A DNA stretch of 64,000 nt, from positions 1 to 64,000 of the forward strand of contig JADKDR010000013.1 of NCBI GenBank assembly GCA_016714535.1. The letters run 5' to 3'. Below are positions 28,201-37,920 of this stretch, one piece after another; position 1 is the stretch's first letter, and every line of letters starts with the position of its first letter. This DNA comes from Bacteroidota bacterium. GTDB lineage: Bacteria; Bacteroidota; Bacteroidia; AKYH767-A; OLB10. The notes beneath the pieces were generated by a model. That model did not search any database, was not told where the DNA came from, and was given only the letters and a program-made list of their open reading frames with translations. The translations under genes were made by a program, and so were the position numbers.

Positions 28201-30677
28201 AGCACAGATAATAAATCTGCTACGCTCGATTTTACACTTAAAGATGAGCATTTGCCCAATATCTATGTTAATGCAATTGTCATTCGTCCGCAAGATGATG
28301 GCAGCAATCCTTTGGTGGTTGCTTCCGGAGTTAAAAGTATTATTGTTGAAAATCCTACAAGAAAATTAGATTTGAAAATAGAGGCTGCCACACAGTCGCG
28401 TTCGCGTACCAAACAAAGTGTGCGAGTGCAAACTACGCCCAATACCCCTGTTACCATAGCCGTTGTGGACGAAGGTATATTGCAAATTAAAAATTATAAA
28501 AGTCCTAATCCATACGATTTCTTTTACGCACAACGAGCATTAGGTGTAACATCCTACAATATTTACCCCATGTTGTTTAATGAAGTGATGAGTAAACGTA
28601 CAGCCACCGGTGGTGACGAATTTGATTTAGCAAAACGTGTAAATCCCATTACCAACAAACGTGTAAATCTGGTAGCGTTATGGAGTGGCATTATCCAATC
28701 TGACAAGAATGGTATGGCTGAGTTTAGTTTTGATATTCCTCAGTTTAATGGTTCGTTGCGCATCATGGCGGTATCTTTTAAAGATCAAAAATTTAATGGT
28801 ACCGAAACATTTATGAAAGTGGCCGATCCTATCGTAATCAATTCTGGTTTGCCTCGCTTTGCAAGTCCCGGTGATACCATCATCATGCCTGTTACCCTCA
28901 GCAACACTACTGCAAGCGCAATTACTGGCAAGGTAAGCATTACTGCTACTGGCCCTTTCAAGGTAGTTGATAATCCCGGTGAGGTAAACATAAAACCTAA
29001 CAGCGAGTCACAATTAAAACTGCGCGTTTATACACAGCAAGTTATAGGGGCGGGTACCATAACTACCACCGTATACGCTGGTAAAGAAACATTTAAAGAG
29101 GAAGTTAATATGACCTCGCGCCCTGCAACATCCTAATAGTAAATAGTGGCTCCGGAACAATAGCTGCAGGCTCAAAGACCGAGGTTGATTTGGCTGGTGG
29201 TTTTATAGAAAGCAGTACCGAAGCAAGATTGATAGTAAGCCGTTCACCTTTGGTATCATTTGGCCGCAGCCTCGATTATCTTGTACGTTATCCCCATGGT
29301 TGTGTAGAGCAAACTACCAGTGCAGTGTTTCCACAATTATACTTCACCGATTTGGTTCGAGATATGAAAATGCCCGGTGGAGCAACAGAAAATAATCCGA
29401 ACTACAATGTAATGCAGGCTATTATAAAACTGCAAAGTATGCAGATGGGTAATGGAGCATTGGCCTACTGGCAAGGTGGAGGCTACGAAAGTTGGTACGG
29501 GTCTGTTTATGCCACACATTTTTTGCTCGAAGCCCGCAAAGCTGGTTTTGATGTAGATCAGAACGTTCTCAATAAACTTTATAATTATTTAATATCCATG
29601 TTGAGCGAGAGGCGCACCGAGACTTATTATTATAATAGCAACCAGCAGAAGGAAGTTGCACCGCGCGAAGTATCCTACTCCTTATATGTGTTGGCATTGG
29701 CCGGCAAAGCACAGATGTCATCGATGAATTATTACAAAGCCAATCTGACATCATTGAGTTTGGATGCACGCTATATGCTGGCAAGCGCATATGCGCTTGC
29801 AGGAAATAAGGCCGCCTATCAGCAGATTTTGCCTAAAGCTTTTTCAGGTGAAATAGCAGAGTCGGTAACCGGAGGTAGTTTTTACTCCTACTTGCGTGAC
29901 GAATCCATTGCATTAAATACGTTACTCGAAGTAGATCCTGCAAACCCGCAAGTAAATGAGATGGCAAAACATATTTCGGAGCAGATAAAACAACAGACTT
30001 ATATGAACACGCAAGAGTGTGCCTTTAGCTTTATCGCCCTTGGAAAAATTGCACGCAAAAACAAATCGAATAATGCTACTGCTACTGTATACGTTAATGG
30101 CAAGCCGGTAGGTAGTTGTGCAGAAAAAAATGCAGTGGTTAATTTAAAAGACCTAACGGGTAAGAAGGTTTCGATTACTGCAAGTGGCACTGGAAATGTG
30201 TATTATTTCTTTACAAGTGAAGGTATAAATAAGTCAGGCACATTTAAGGAGGAAGATAAATACATGGCCGTACGCAAAACTTTTTATAACCGAAATGGTA
30301 CGGTAATTAATCCGGCTTCGTTGAAACAAAATGATCTGATAATTGTGAAAATATCTGTGGTAGGAACTACCCGCAAGAATATTGAGAATGTAGTGATAAC
30401 TGATATGTTGCCTGCCGGGTTCGAAATTGAAAACCCTCGTTTATCCTCTACTGCCGAGTGTGCATGGATTAAGACTTTTTATACGCCACAACATACTGAC
30501 ATCAGAGATGATCGCATCAACCTATACACCGATGTAAACAATTATCCAAAAGAGTTTTATTACATGGTACGGTGTGTTACTAAGGGTGCTTTCCGCATGG
30601 GGCCTGTAAGTGCCGATGCTATGTACAATGGCGAGTATCATTCCTATCACGGGGGCGGCAGAGTTGTTATTGACTAA
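25258..30677 (+). pseudogene. Alpha-2-macroglobulin family lipoprotein, one frame break
   Basis: Two frames, 25258-29136 and on to 30677, join into about 1,805 aa, the usual size. Lipoprotein signal with lipobox LSAC near residue 29. Macroglobulin domains follow, including the hallmark YGDRDLYRPGETMHLAAIVRDM. An A2M segment (VALWSGIIQSDKNGMAEFSFDIPQFNGSLRIMAV) follows. After the break comes the thioester-type motif YPHGCVEQTTS (Cys codon at 29301). Such periplasmic proteins trap foreign proteases. The break lies between 29122 and 29140; removing two bases there restores continuity (RPATS into IVNSGSGTIAAGS). A Tyr/Asp-rich stretch lies near residues 393-425. pbpC follows 42 bp downstream, the classic A2M-PBP1C pair. 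If the break is real, the thioester half is lost. Confidence 0.87.
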
Positions 30678-30719
30678 GGACAAGTGCTCCTGTTAAACTG
30701 AATAATCAAAACAATAACG

Positions 30720-33044
30720 ATGAGTACTGTAATTGGTTGGAAAGCAAAGTATAAAAAATGGCTTGCTCGTGTGGTGTGTAGCATTCTTGCTGTGGTGGTA
30801 ATTTTATTGGTGCTCGACATGATATTTCCTTTCAGATTAACAATTGCTTATTCAACCATTGTAAAGGATTGTAATGGAAAAATTATGCATGCATACTTAA
30901 GCAGCGATGATAAGTGGCGATTAAAAACGGAGTTGAGCGAAGTTAATCCGCTGTTGCGAAAAACATTTTTGCAAAAGGAAGATAAGTGGTTTTATTATCA
31001 CACGGGATTTAATCCGATAGCAGCCGGTAGGGCCTTGTTCAATAATTTGTTTTATGCTAAACGAACATCAGGAGCTTCTACCATTACCATGCAGGTAGCG
31101 CGTATGAGTAATCCAAAGAAGAGAACGTATTCAAATAAAGTGGTAGAAATTTGGAATGCCATTCAGTTGGAGATGCATTACAGTAAGGATGAAATTTTTC
31201 AGGCATACATAAACCTGATTCCTTATGGAGGAAATATTGAAGGGATAAAATCAGCTGCTATGATTTATTTTCAAAAGCCTCCCCAACAGCTTAGCCTTGC
31301 AGAAATTGTAGTGCTTACTATCATTCCAAATAAGCCAACTTCGTTGGTCAAGCCCGATAACTATCAGCAGCTAATGGAGCAGCGCAACAAATGGTTGTTG
31401 CGTTTTCATTCTGAAAAAGTTTTTGATCGAACTATAATAGTTGATGCCATTGGCGAGCCTCTTCAACTTAAGAGGCACTCATTGCCAAAGTATGTTCCAC
31501 ATTTTTGTAATAGAATAAAAGGTATGAGCAATGAACCAATTATCGCTACTACACTGGATTATAAAATGCAGGAAATTGCTCAAGGTATAACAAGTACTTA
31601 TGCTCAGCGTATGCGTGGCATAAATGTAAATAATGCTGCCGTTTTAATTTTAGATAATACGAACGGAAATGTGCTGGCATATATTGGCTCGCCTGATTAT
31701 GCTGATGCAGCCAATGCAGGGCAGGTTGACGGAGTAAGAGCTGTGCGAAGCCCCGGGAGCACCTTAAAGCCTTTGCTATATGCTTGCGCGTTCGACAAAG
31801 GGCTGCTTACTCCCCAAATGCAAATTGAGGATGTGCCAATAAATGTAGCAGGATATGTGCCTGAAAATTTTGACCAGAAACATAATGGTTCGGTAACCAC
31901 CGAGTTTGCTCTTATTAATTCTTTAAATATTCCTGCAGTTAAAACACTAAATGATGTAAGCATCAATCACTTTGTTTCGAGACTAAAACAAGCAGGTTTT
32001 GAAAGCGTAGCACGCAACGAAAAGCAACTGGGCTTGAGCGTTATATTAGGTGGTTGTGGTGCCACACTTGAAGAGCTTAGCAGACTCTATAGCAGTTTTG
32101 CAAATAACGGACAATTAAGACCGCTGAATTATCTACAGCAACATTGCGATACTTCCAAAGTACAATTAGTTTCGAAGGAGTCTGCTTTTATGCTCACCTC
32201 CATCTTAACGCAACTTAACCGACCCGATATGCCCAATAATTTTTCCAACACAAAGCGCAGTCAGCCTGTTGCTTGGAAAACCGGCACCTCTTATGGGAGG
32301 CGCGATGCCTGGTGCATAGGATACAATCACCGTTACACCATAGGTGTGTGGTTAGGGAATTTTTCGGGACAAGGTGTGCCAGAACTTACCGGTGCCGATA
32401 TGTCCACGCCTTTGTTAATTTCTTTATTTAATGCCGTAGAAGATGCCAACAAGGAGAGTTGGATGCAAGATAAGGGGGCGCTTGCTTTGCGAAGCGTGTG
32501 CAGCACTACCGGCAAAGTGCCGGGTGATGATTGTTCTGACAAAACGGTTGATTGGTATATACCCATGGTTAGCAATTATGAGAGGTGCATGCACAATCGC
32601 GATGTAGCTGTTTCACCCGACATGAAGTATTCGTATTGCAGCGGCTGTAAACCTGCTGATGGTAACTATAACACTATACGGTGTCCTAACATCAGTCTGG
32701 CGCTTACATCATTTTATCAGCAGCAGGGAATTGCCTTTGCAAAACTACCTGCGCATAATCCACTCTGTACTCATATTTCTACCGATGCTTCGCCTCAGAT
32801 AATATCGCCAAGTGCCAAAGCTGATTATGTATTAGCTGCAAGCGACAGCTCGCAGTTGTTGCTGCAGTCGCAAGCCGCAAGTGATGTAGCCCGTGTATAT
32901 TGGTATATTGATGATATGTTATACAAGGCTGCTGCACCGGACGAACGAGTATTTTTTAAGCCTCATACCGGTAATATTAAAATTACCTGCATTGATGATA
33001 AAGGTAGAAGTAGTGATGTTACCATCTCGGCACGCAACCTTTAA
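30720..33044 (+). CDS. pbpC: Penicillin-binding protein 1C
   Basis: 774 aa bifunctional peptidoglycan synthase. A membrane anchor lies at about 15-38. The glycosyltransferase (GT51) domain has QKEDKWFYYHTGFN, SGASTITMQVARM and EIFQAYINLIPYGGNIEGI. The transpeptidase domain has SxxK as S347-T-L-K350 (SPGSTLKP), a NSLN motif and WKTGTSYG (KTG). The C-terminal biPBP_C region from about 690 (ISPSAKADYVLAAS ... VYWYIDDMLYKAA) is typical of PBP1C. It sits directly after the A2M gene, consistent with the proposed role of repairing wall damage once A2M senses attack. Confidence 0.94.
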   Translation: MSTVIGWKAKYKKWLARVVCSILAVVVILLVLDMIFPFRLTIAYSTIVKDCNGKIMHAYLSSDDKWRLKTELSEVNPLLRKTFLQKEDKWFYYHTGFNPIAAGRALFNNLFYAKRTSGASTITMQVARMSNPKKRTYSNKVVEIWNAIQLEMHYSKDEIFQAYINLIPYGGNIEGIKSAAMIYFQKPPQQLSLAEIVVLTIIPNKPTSLVKPDNYQQLMEQRNKWLLRFHSEKVFDRTIIVDAIGEPLQLKRHSLPKYVPHFCNRIKGMSNEPIIATTLDYKMQEIAQGITSTYAQRMRGINVNNAAVLILDNTNGNVLAYIGSPDYADAANAGQVDGVRAVRSPGSTLKPLLYACAFDKGLLTPQMQIEDVPINVAGYVPENFDQKHNGSVTTEFALINSLNIPAVKTLNDVSINHFVSRLKQAGFESVARNEKQLGLSVILGGCGATLEELSRLYSSFANNGQLRPLNYLQQHCDTSKVQLVSKESAFMLTSILTQLNRPDMPNNFSNTKRSQPVAWKTGTSYGRRDAWCIGYNHRYTIGVWLGNFSGQGVPELTGADMSTPLLISLFNAVEDANKESWMQDKGALALRSVCSTTGKVPGDDCSDKTVDWYIPMVSNYERCMHNRDVAVSPDMKYSYCSGCKPADGNYNTIRCPNISLALTSFYQQQGIAFAKLPAHNPLCTHISTDASPQIISPSAKADYVLAASDSSQLLLQSQAASDVARVYWYIDDMLYKAAAPDERVFFKPHTGNIKITCIDDKGRSSDVTISARNL

Positions 33045-33140
33045 CTGTCTTTTATTCTCGTTCAGTAATCGAATATTCTGTTTCACGCAGTGGCTGAGAT
33101 TGCCTATTAACGGGCATTTCAAATCTTGGTAGATAACTTG

Positions 33141-33249
33141 ACGCAGACGTTGCCTGCGTTCTGTCTGTGTTTGTTTTTTATATTTTTATATCCATTCTAA
33201 AGCCTCGTGATTTATAAAATCCATTTCAAACAGAAAGATTCCTGTTTGA
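33141..33249 (+). terminator. Two hairpins downstream of pbpC
   Basis: ACGCAG/CTGCGT stem at 33141-33159 followed by a T-rich stretch, and TCAAACAG/CTGTTTGA stem at 33226-33249 followed by a T7 run some 10 bases later. The first is the likelier pbpC terminator. Both are moderate-strength predictions. Confidence 0.4.
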
Positions 33250-33342
33250 GGTAGAATATTTTTTTGAGTAATAAAATATGTTATACTATTGTCTCGCGAT
33301 CGATCGATTAGTAATTCAGTCTAACATTTAAAAATTTAATTA

Positions 33343-34263
33343 ATGATGAAAAATTTAACCAAATTAATGATGTCGCTTATTGTGACATTGTTTGCAATTA
33401 ATGTAAACGCACAGAATTGTGGTATCCCTACAGGATTAAGCGCAACTTCAATTAATGGAGCCACCACCTTAGCATGGAATGCTGTTCCAGGGGCATCCTC
33501 GTACACAGTCGAAATTCAAAACGCACAGGGCAATCCGCAAGTGATAACCATTACCTTGCAAAGTATTACCAACAGCATAATGCCACAAGGACTTAACAAT
33601 GGTGCAAATTATAAGTTTAAGGTAAGAACAAATTGTGGTGGCCAAAACAGTAACTGGTCAAACGTATTCTTTTTTGTTGCTGGTGGCGGTGGCGGCAATG
33701 CCTGCAATACTGCACCTGCTAACTTAACTGTTTCAAACATTACAGCCAAAGGTGCTAAGTTTACATGGGGTCCGGTACTAGGTGCAACTTCGTATAGAGT
33801 GCGTGTAGAAAATGGACAAAATAATCCGGTACCATTTTTATTAATTCGTAATACGGTAAACACTACCATCACCATTGGTAATGTGTTGACGGCTAGTACC
33901 AGTTATAAAGTGAAAGCTAGAGCACTTTGTGGAGCTAATAATACAAGCCCATGGACACCATGGATTCCATTTACCACAGCAGTACAACGTTTAAGCAGCG
34001 ATAATTCATTATTCGAAGGTTTGGCAGTTTATCCAAATCCGGCCAACGAAAAAATTCAATTCGAACTCAGCGATGGTTTTGATGGCCAACAAGTGAATTT
34101 TTCGATAGTTGATTTGCAAGGTAAAGTTATAGTGTCGCAAAATTTTGAAGCAAATGAAAATGCCAATACCCTGGACTTGACTGAAGTGAAGAATGGTGTG
34201 TATATGGTAAAACTTACTATTGGCGAAACACAAACGATGCAACGATTAGTAGTTGCACATTAA
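33343..34263 (+). CDS. Fibronectin type III protein with T9SS sorting domain
   Basis: 306 aa secreted protein. Signal peptide at 1-23 (ends VNAQ). Two FN3-like repeats: about 27-112 (CGIPTGLSATSINGATTLAW ...) and 117-212 (CNTAPANLTVSNITAKGAKF ...). Each begins with Cys and has the W-x-x-V-x-G-A-x-S-Y core. The C-terminal 80 residues form a type A sorting domain (LAVYPNPANEKIQFEL ... GVYMVKLTIGETQTMQRLVVAH). Exported by T9SS and probably surface-attached. It has no catalytic domain, so an adhesive or structural role is likely. Convergent with the PorP/SprF gene. Confidence 0.88.
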   Translation: MMKNLTKLMMSLIVTLFAINVNAQNCGIPTGLSATSINGATTLAWNAVPGASSYTVEIQNAQGNPQVITITLQSITNSIMPQGLNNGANYKFKVRTNCGGQNSNWSNVFFFVAGGGGGNACNTAPANLTVSNITAKGAKFTWGPVLGATSYRVRVENGQNNPVPFLLIRNTVNTTITIGNVLTASTSYKVKARALCGANNTSPWTPWIPFTTAVQRLSSDNSLFEGLAVYPNPANEKIQFELSDGFDGQQVNFSIVDLQGKVIVSQNFEANENANTLDLTEVKNGVYMVKLTIGETQTMQRLVVAH

Positions 34264-34288
34264 AAAAAGTTGCTCATCAATTTTGATT

Positions 34289-34322
34289 AACCGGTGCTTC
34301 AATTGAAGTATCCGGTTTTTTT
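34289..34322 (+). terminator. Terminator of the FN3/T9SS gene
   Basis: Stem AACCGG...CCGGTT with inner CTTCAATTGAAG pairing (34289-34317), followed by a T-run to 34322. It sits between convergent genes, 25 bp after one stop and directly before the other, so it may act in both directions. Confidence 0.8.
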
Positions 34323-34323
34323 A

Positions 34324-35376
34324 TTAGGAATATTTTCGCATAAAGCGAACCCTGCTTGGCGGCATAATTTTTAAGCAAAGTTCGGGGCCTCCAACTGAGC
34401 GCGTAGTAACTATGTTGGATGAATAGTTGATGTCGTAGCTTAAGCCTAATTGCCAATTGCCTTTTGAATAAATAATAGTTGGTGCAATTGCATCGCCCAA
34501 CCTAAAGTAAACTCCATAGCTGATTGAAGCAGGCACAACCAAGTTGGTAAATTTACCTTCGGTTTCCTTGCGGTTCCGAACAAGAAATCCAATAATTAAT
34601 TCTTTAGAAGGGCCTTGCCTGATATACGCAATGCTTGGTTGCAAAGCTCGAAGCCCACCTCCTATATCAAACGAACCATTAAAGTGCAACACTTTTTTTC
34701 GATACACTACATCCGAAATAAAATTACCTACACCAATTTTCGGTTTATTATAATGAATGATGGCATAACCAACATTGAATTTTTTAGAACTAAAACCTTG
34801 AAAGGATTCCTCATCAGTATTAAATTCATAATTGAAACCAAGCGAATAATCAGGATAGGCAGCAGTGCTAAGTCTATCAGGCTCACCACTTATAGATGGA
34901 TCATAAGCACCATTTTGAAATTGAGAACCCCATTGCAGATTGTTTATATTCGCATTGCGCTGCGATACTCCTGCTGCCAGCCCAAGCGATAACTGATGAT
35001 GCACAGCTATTGGTACAACCCCCGAAACATTGAACGAACCATGAAAGGCACCAAAGTTGGCTTCTCCAGCCATGTCTTTATATAGATTAATACCAGCGCC
35101 CATATAGCTTACTTTTTTGCTTCCGGCATTAGGGTCACGAAACATAGGCATATCAAACGATGCATTTACGGTATTGTATCCCTTGCCGGCAGTGGGCCAT
35201 TGATTTTTATAGTTTAAGCAAAACCTGTATTTATTCAGAAAATTTCCTGCTAAGGCCGGATTTAATGTAAGAGGTGCTTCGTGAAATTGAGTAAAGTGTA
35301 TATCCTGAGCACTCAGTGTTGCTGCAAAAAGAAACGGCAATAACCCTGATAGTATATGTTGTGTGTATTTTTTCAT
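34324..35376 (-). CDS. PorP/SprF family T9SS outer-membrane protein
   Basis: 350 aa. Signal peptide at 1-23 (ends LSAQ). The mature start DIHFTQFHEAPLTLNPALAGNF is the hallmark of the PorP/SprF family, outer-membrane barrels that help particular T9SS cargo reach the surface. Alternating hydrophobic strands continue to the end. The gene begins 7 bp after the stop of the CotH-CHU_C gene on the same strand, the standard cargo-SprF pairing in which a CHU_C cargo is served by its dedicated SprF partner. Confidence 0.92.
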   Translation of the reverse strand: MKKYTQHILSGLLPFLFAATLSAQDIHFTQFHEAPLTLNPALAGNFLNKYRFCLNYKNQWPTAGKGYNTVNASFDMPMFRDPNAGSKKVSYMGAGINLYKDMAGEANFGAFHGSFNVSGVVPIAVHHQLSLGLAAGVSQRNANINNLQWGSQFQNGAYDPSISGEPDRLSTAAYPDYSLGFNYEFNTDEESFQGFSSKKFNVGYAIIHYNKPKIGVGNFISDVVYRKKVLHFNGSFDIGGGLRALQPSIAYIRQGPSKELIIGFLVRNRKETEGKFTNLVVPASISYGVYFRLGDAIAPTIIYSKGNWQLGLSYDINYSSNIVTTRSVGGPELCLKIMPPSRVRFMRKYS

Positions 35377-35383
35377 ATAACTG

Positions 35384-37857
35384 TTAACGCATCAAAGTGA
35401 TTGATCCTTTTTTTGAAATTCGTTTTTTATTTTCCATGACAACTTCAACCCTGAAGGTGAATACATCTGAATTCAACAATTGATCTTTATAGGTGCCTCT
35501 CCAACCTTCGTTTTTATTATTGCTTGAAAAAACTTTTTCGCCCCAGCGATTGTACACTTCCATGGTTACTGTTTCTATACTATCACCATATACCTTGAAT
35601 ACATCATTCTCTCCATCCCCATTGGGAGAAAAAGCAGTAGGTACAAAAATTTCATTTTTTGTAGTGGTGGTATCCTCAAATTCAAAGTGTGCAATCACTT
35701 TAATATTGGTATCAATATTTAGAAACACAAGGCTATCGTTGTTTGATGGAAAAAGCGTATCGCCTTCAATAGACCAATGCGTAAAATGGTAACCCGGATT
35801 GGGGATAGGAGCAAGGTATTGCTTTATGTTGCCAAAATATTTTCCTGTCCAAACATAATCATCAATAAAAAGTGAATTAAATTTTACTACACCTCCCGCT
35901 TTCGGAATAGCATTAATTTGTACTTCGTAAGGTCCTTTAAGATCATAACAATTAATAAAGCCATTGATAAGCTGCACACAACGGTCGTCAATAAAGTTGC
36001 TTAAGGTATTCACACTTGCTTGCCAACCCGATTTGGTTCCACCCCACTTGGTGCATTGTGCATCCATTTCAGGGTCAATAGCAGCAATCATACTGTCCAG
36101 AACCTGATGCATGTTGTTACAATTAAAAACGGTATTTACCAAATCAACATACCGATTGATGTAGTACACTTTAAATGTATCTGTTTGCATCAGCTTATTC
36201 AGAATCGGAACATGTCCTTGTCCTCCCGGATCGTTTAGTGTATTGGGGTCACAAGGATCAGCGCTTGGTCCGGTGTTGGGAACACCGGTATAATTTATAT
36301 AGTGGCCAAAGGTGGCATCCATATCCCATAAGGTATAGCGCCATTTTTTCTTTTTACCCGCAGGGTCAAGACCGCGCCACCATGCAGTATTCCAGTTAAG
36401 CCAATCCTGGCATACTGTAAAAGAATTCAGAATAAAGTAATCTGTCAAACTTTCTATGTTATATACACTATCGATGTAATTATAGTTAGCCGGTACATTC
36501 AGGTTATTGGCATTGACCCAGGCTAAAAACGTATTCCAGTTATTTTGAGCGTTTACGCCATAAGGTGCCCAGGTAGAACCCCATGTTTGTAAAAACTCTA
36601 CGTTTGGTTCATCCTGATCATAATAATAGCTTGTAAAATCTAGATCGTCTACTTTTTCGCGAAGTTCATACACGCCCCAATATTCTCCGTTGCGATACAA
36701 CACACATGACTGAGTAGTGCGTTCATCAAGCTCTAGTTTGCCACGCTGCGATAGCTCATGGCAATAAGCATCGCGTATATGTGCACCCCTTCGAATGGGT
36801 AGTTGTCATTGGCTGCAGGCTTCAAAATCAAGCGTTGGTAATGTTCTCTATCTTTCTGTTTGAATACCTGCGCTTTAACTCCGCTCGAATAACCAAATTG
36901 ATCGCGGCCTATAAAATCGATACCGCGTTGATCATATGCCCAACTATCATTACCATGCTCATCGGCTTCACCATATGATGTACCCATGAGTGTATATGTT
37001 TCATCGTAAATTTCGATTCCTGTAGTTGGAGAAAATTGTGTGCCACCAAACAAATCGTTCAATCCTTCGCCAAATACTGATACCACAGGTAAAGCATGAT
37101 TTACATTGATAAAAAAAGTTCCGCTTTCAATAAAGCTGGGATGGAAAGCAGGGTCGGTGCTAAATGCCCTGGCACGCAAAACTGCAGTGGCGCTTATGGC
37201 TACGGGCGCGGTGTATAGGGTAGAAGCTTGTGTTGGCTCATCGCCATTGGTGGTGTATCTTATTTCTGCGTTTGAATCGGAACATGTAATGGCAACACTT
37301 ATTGCAGCATTGTGAAATCCAATAGGCGTATCAAAATTAGGTACAGGAACATATCCTGTTAGCGCATTGGCATTGGCAGCGCCCGGGGTAGGTGTAGCAA
37401 ATAATGACCATGTTGGCGCTGAGTCAGTAGTGCGACCGCGACTGTGATCTTTGAGAGCAGGAATCATGGTGACAGAATCCATAACCAACAAACTGGGTGT
37501 GTAAAGTACAATGGTTTCATAGTCTGTTTGTGTTAGCTTAAAACTAGTATGTACAAACGTGCCCACTACCGTATTTTGTTTCGAACAAAAAACTAGTTGA
37601 TAGCCGTTGGCAGGAATAGTCACACTTGGAAATTCCCATTTAGTTTTATTAGATGGTTTGTCTGTAAGAAAATATCCCTGTAAGTCTATTGGGTTTGACG
37701 AGGTATTGTATAATTCTATCCAGTCTTCTTTTTGGTTAAAATTATCATTGATTGTATTAACGTTTGATGCCGACCACTCATTAATTACTATTTGTGCCTG
37801 GGCATTTCCTATCATCAAAACGAATAGAATAGCTCGTATTAAGTTAGATTGAATCAT
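35384..37857 (-). pseudogene. CotH-like secreted protein with lamin-tail and CHU_C domains, frame broken
   Basis: Two frames, 37857-36733 and on to 35384, join to about 823 aa. Signal peptide at 1-21. A lamin-tail domain (about 22-155: INEWSASNVN ... DWIELYNTSSNPIDLQGYFL) comes first. A chitobiase/FN3-like sheet (FDTPIGFHNAAISVAITC ... IRYTTNGDEP) follows. The CotH kinase-like domain spans the break, with LILKPAANDNYPFEG before it and LYRNGEYWGVYELREKVDD and LWDMDATFGHY after. It ends with a CHU_C gliding-type domain (VPTAFSPNGDGENDVFKVYG). The break near 36775-36780 is repaired by removing one TA unit from ATATA, giving HIRDAYCHELSQRG. CotH relatives in spores phosphorylate coat proteins; in Bacteroidota the substrate is unknown. 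Paired with PorP/SprF. Confidence 0.85.
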
Positions 37858-37920
37858 GATGTTGAATTAGATTCACAAACTTAGCAAATATTCTAATTCA
37901 GCAAACTTTTATTTGACAGA

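Noticed and set aside
29122..29190. Programmed ribosomal frameshift in the A2M gene
   Set aside because: No slippery heptamer or downstream structure was recognised, and similar breaks occur in unrelated genes.
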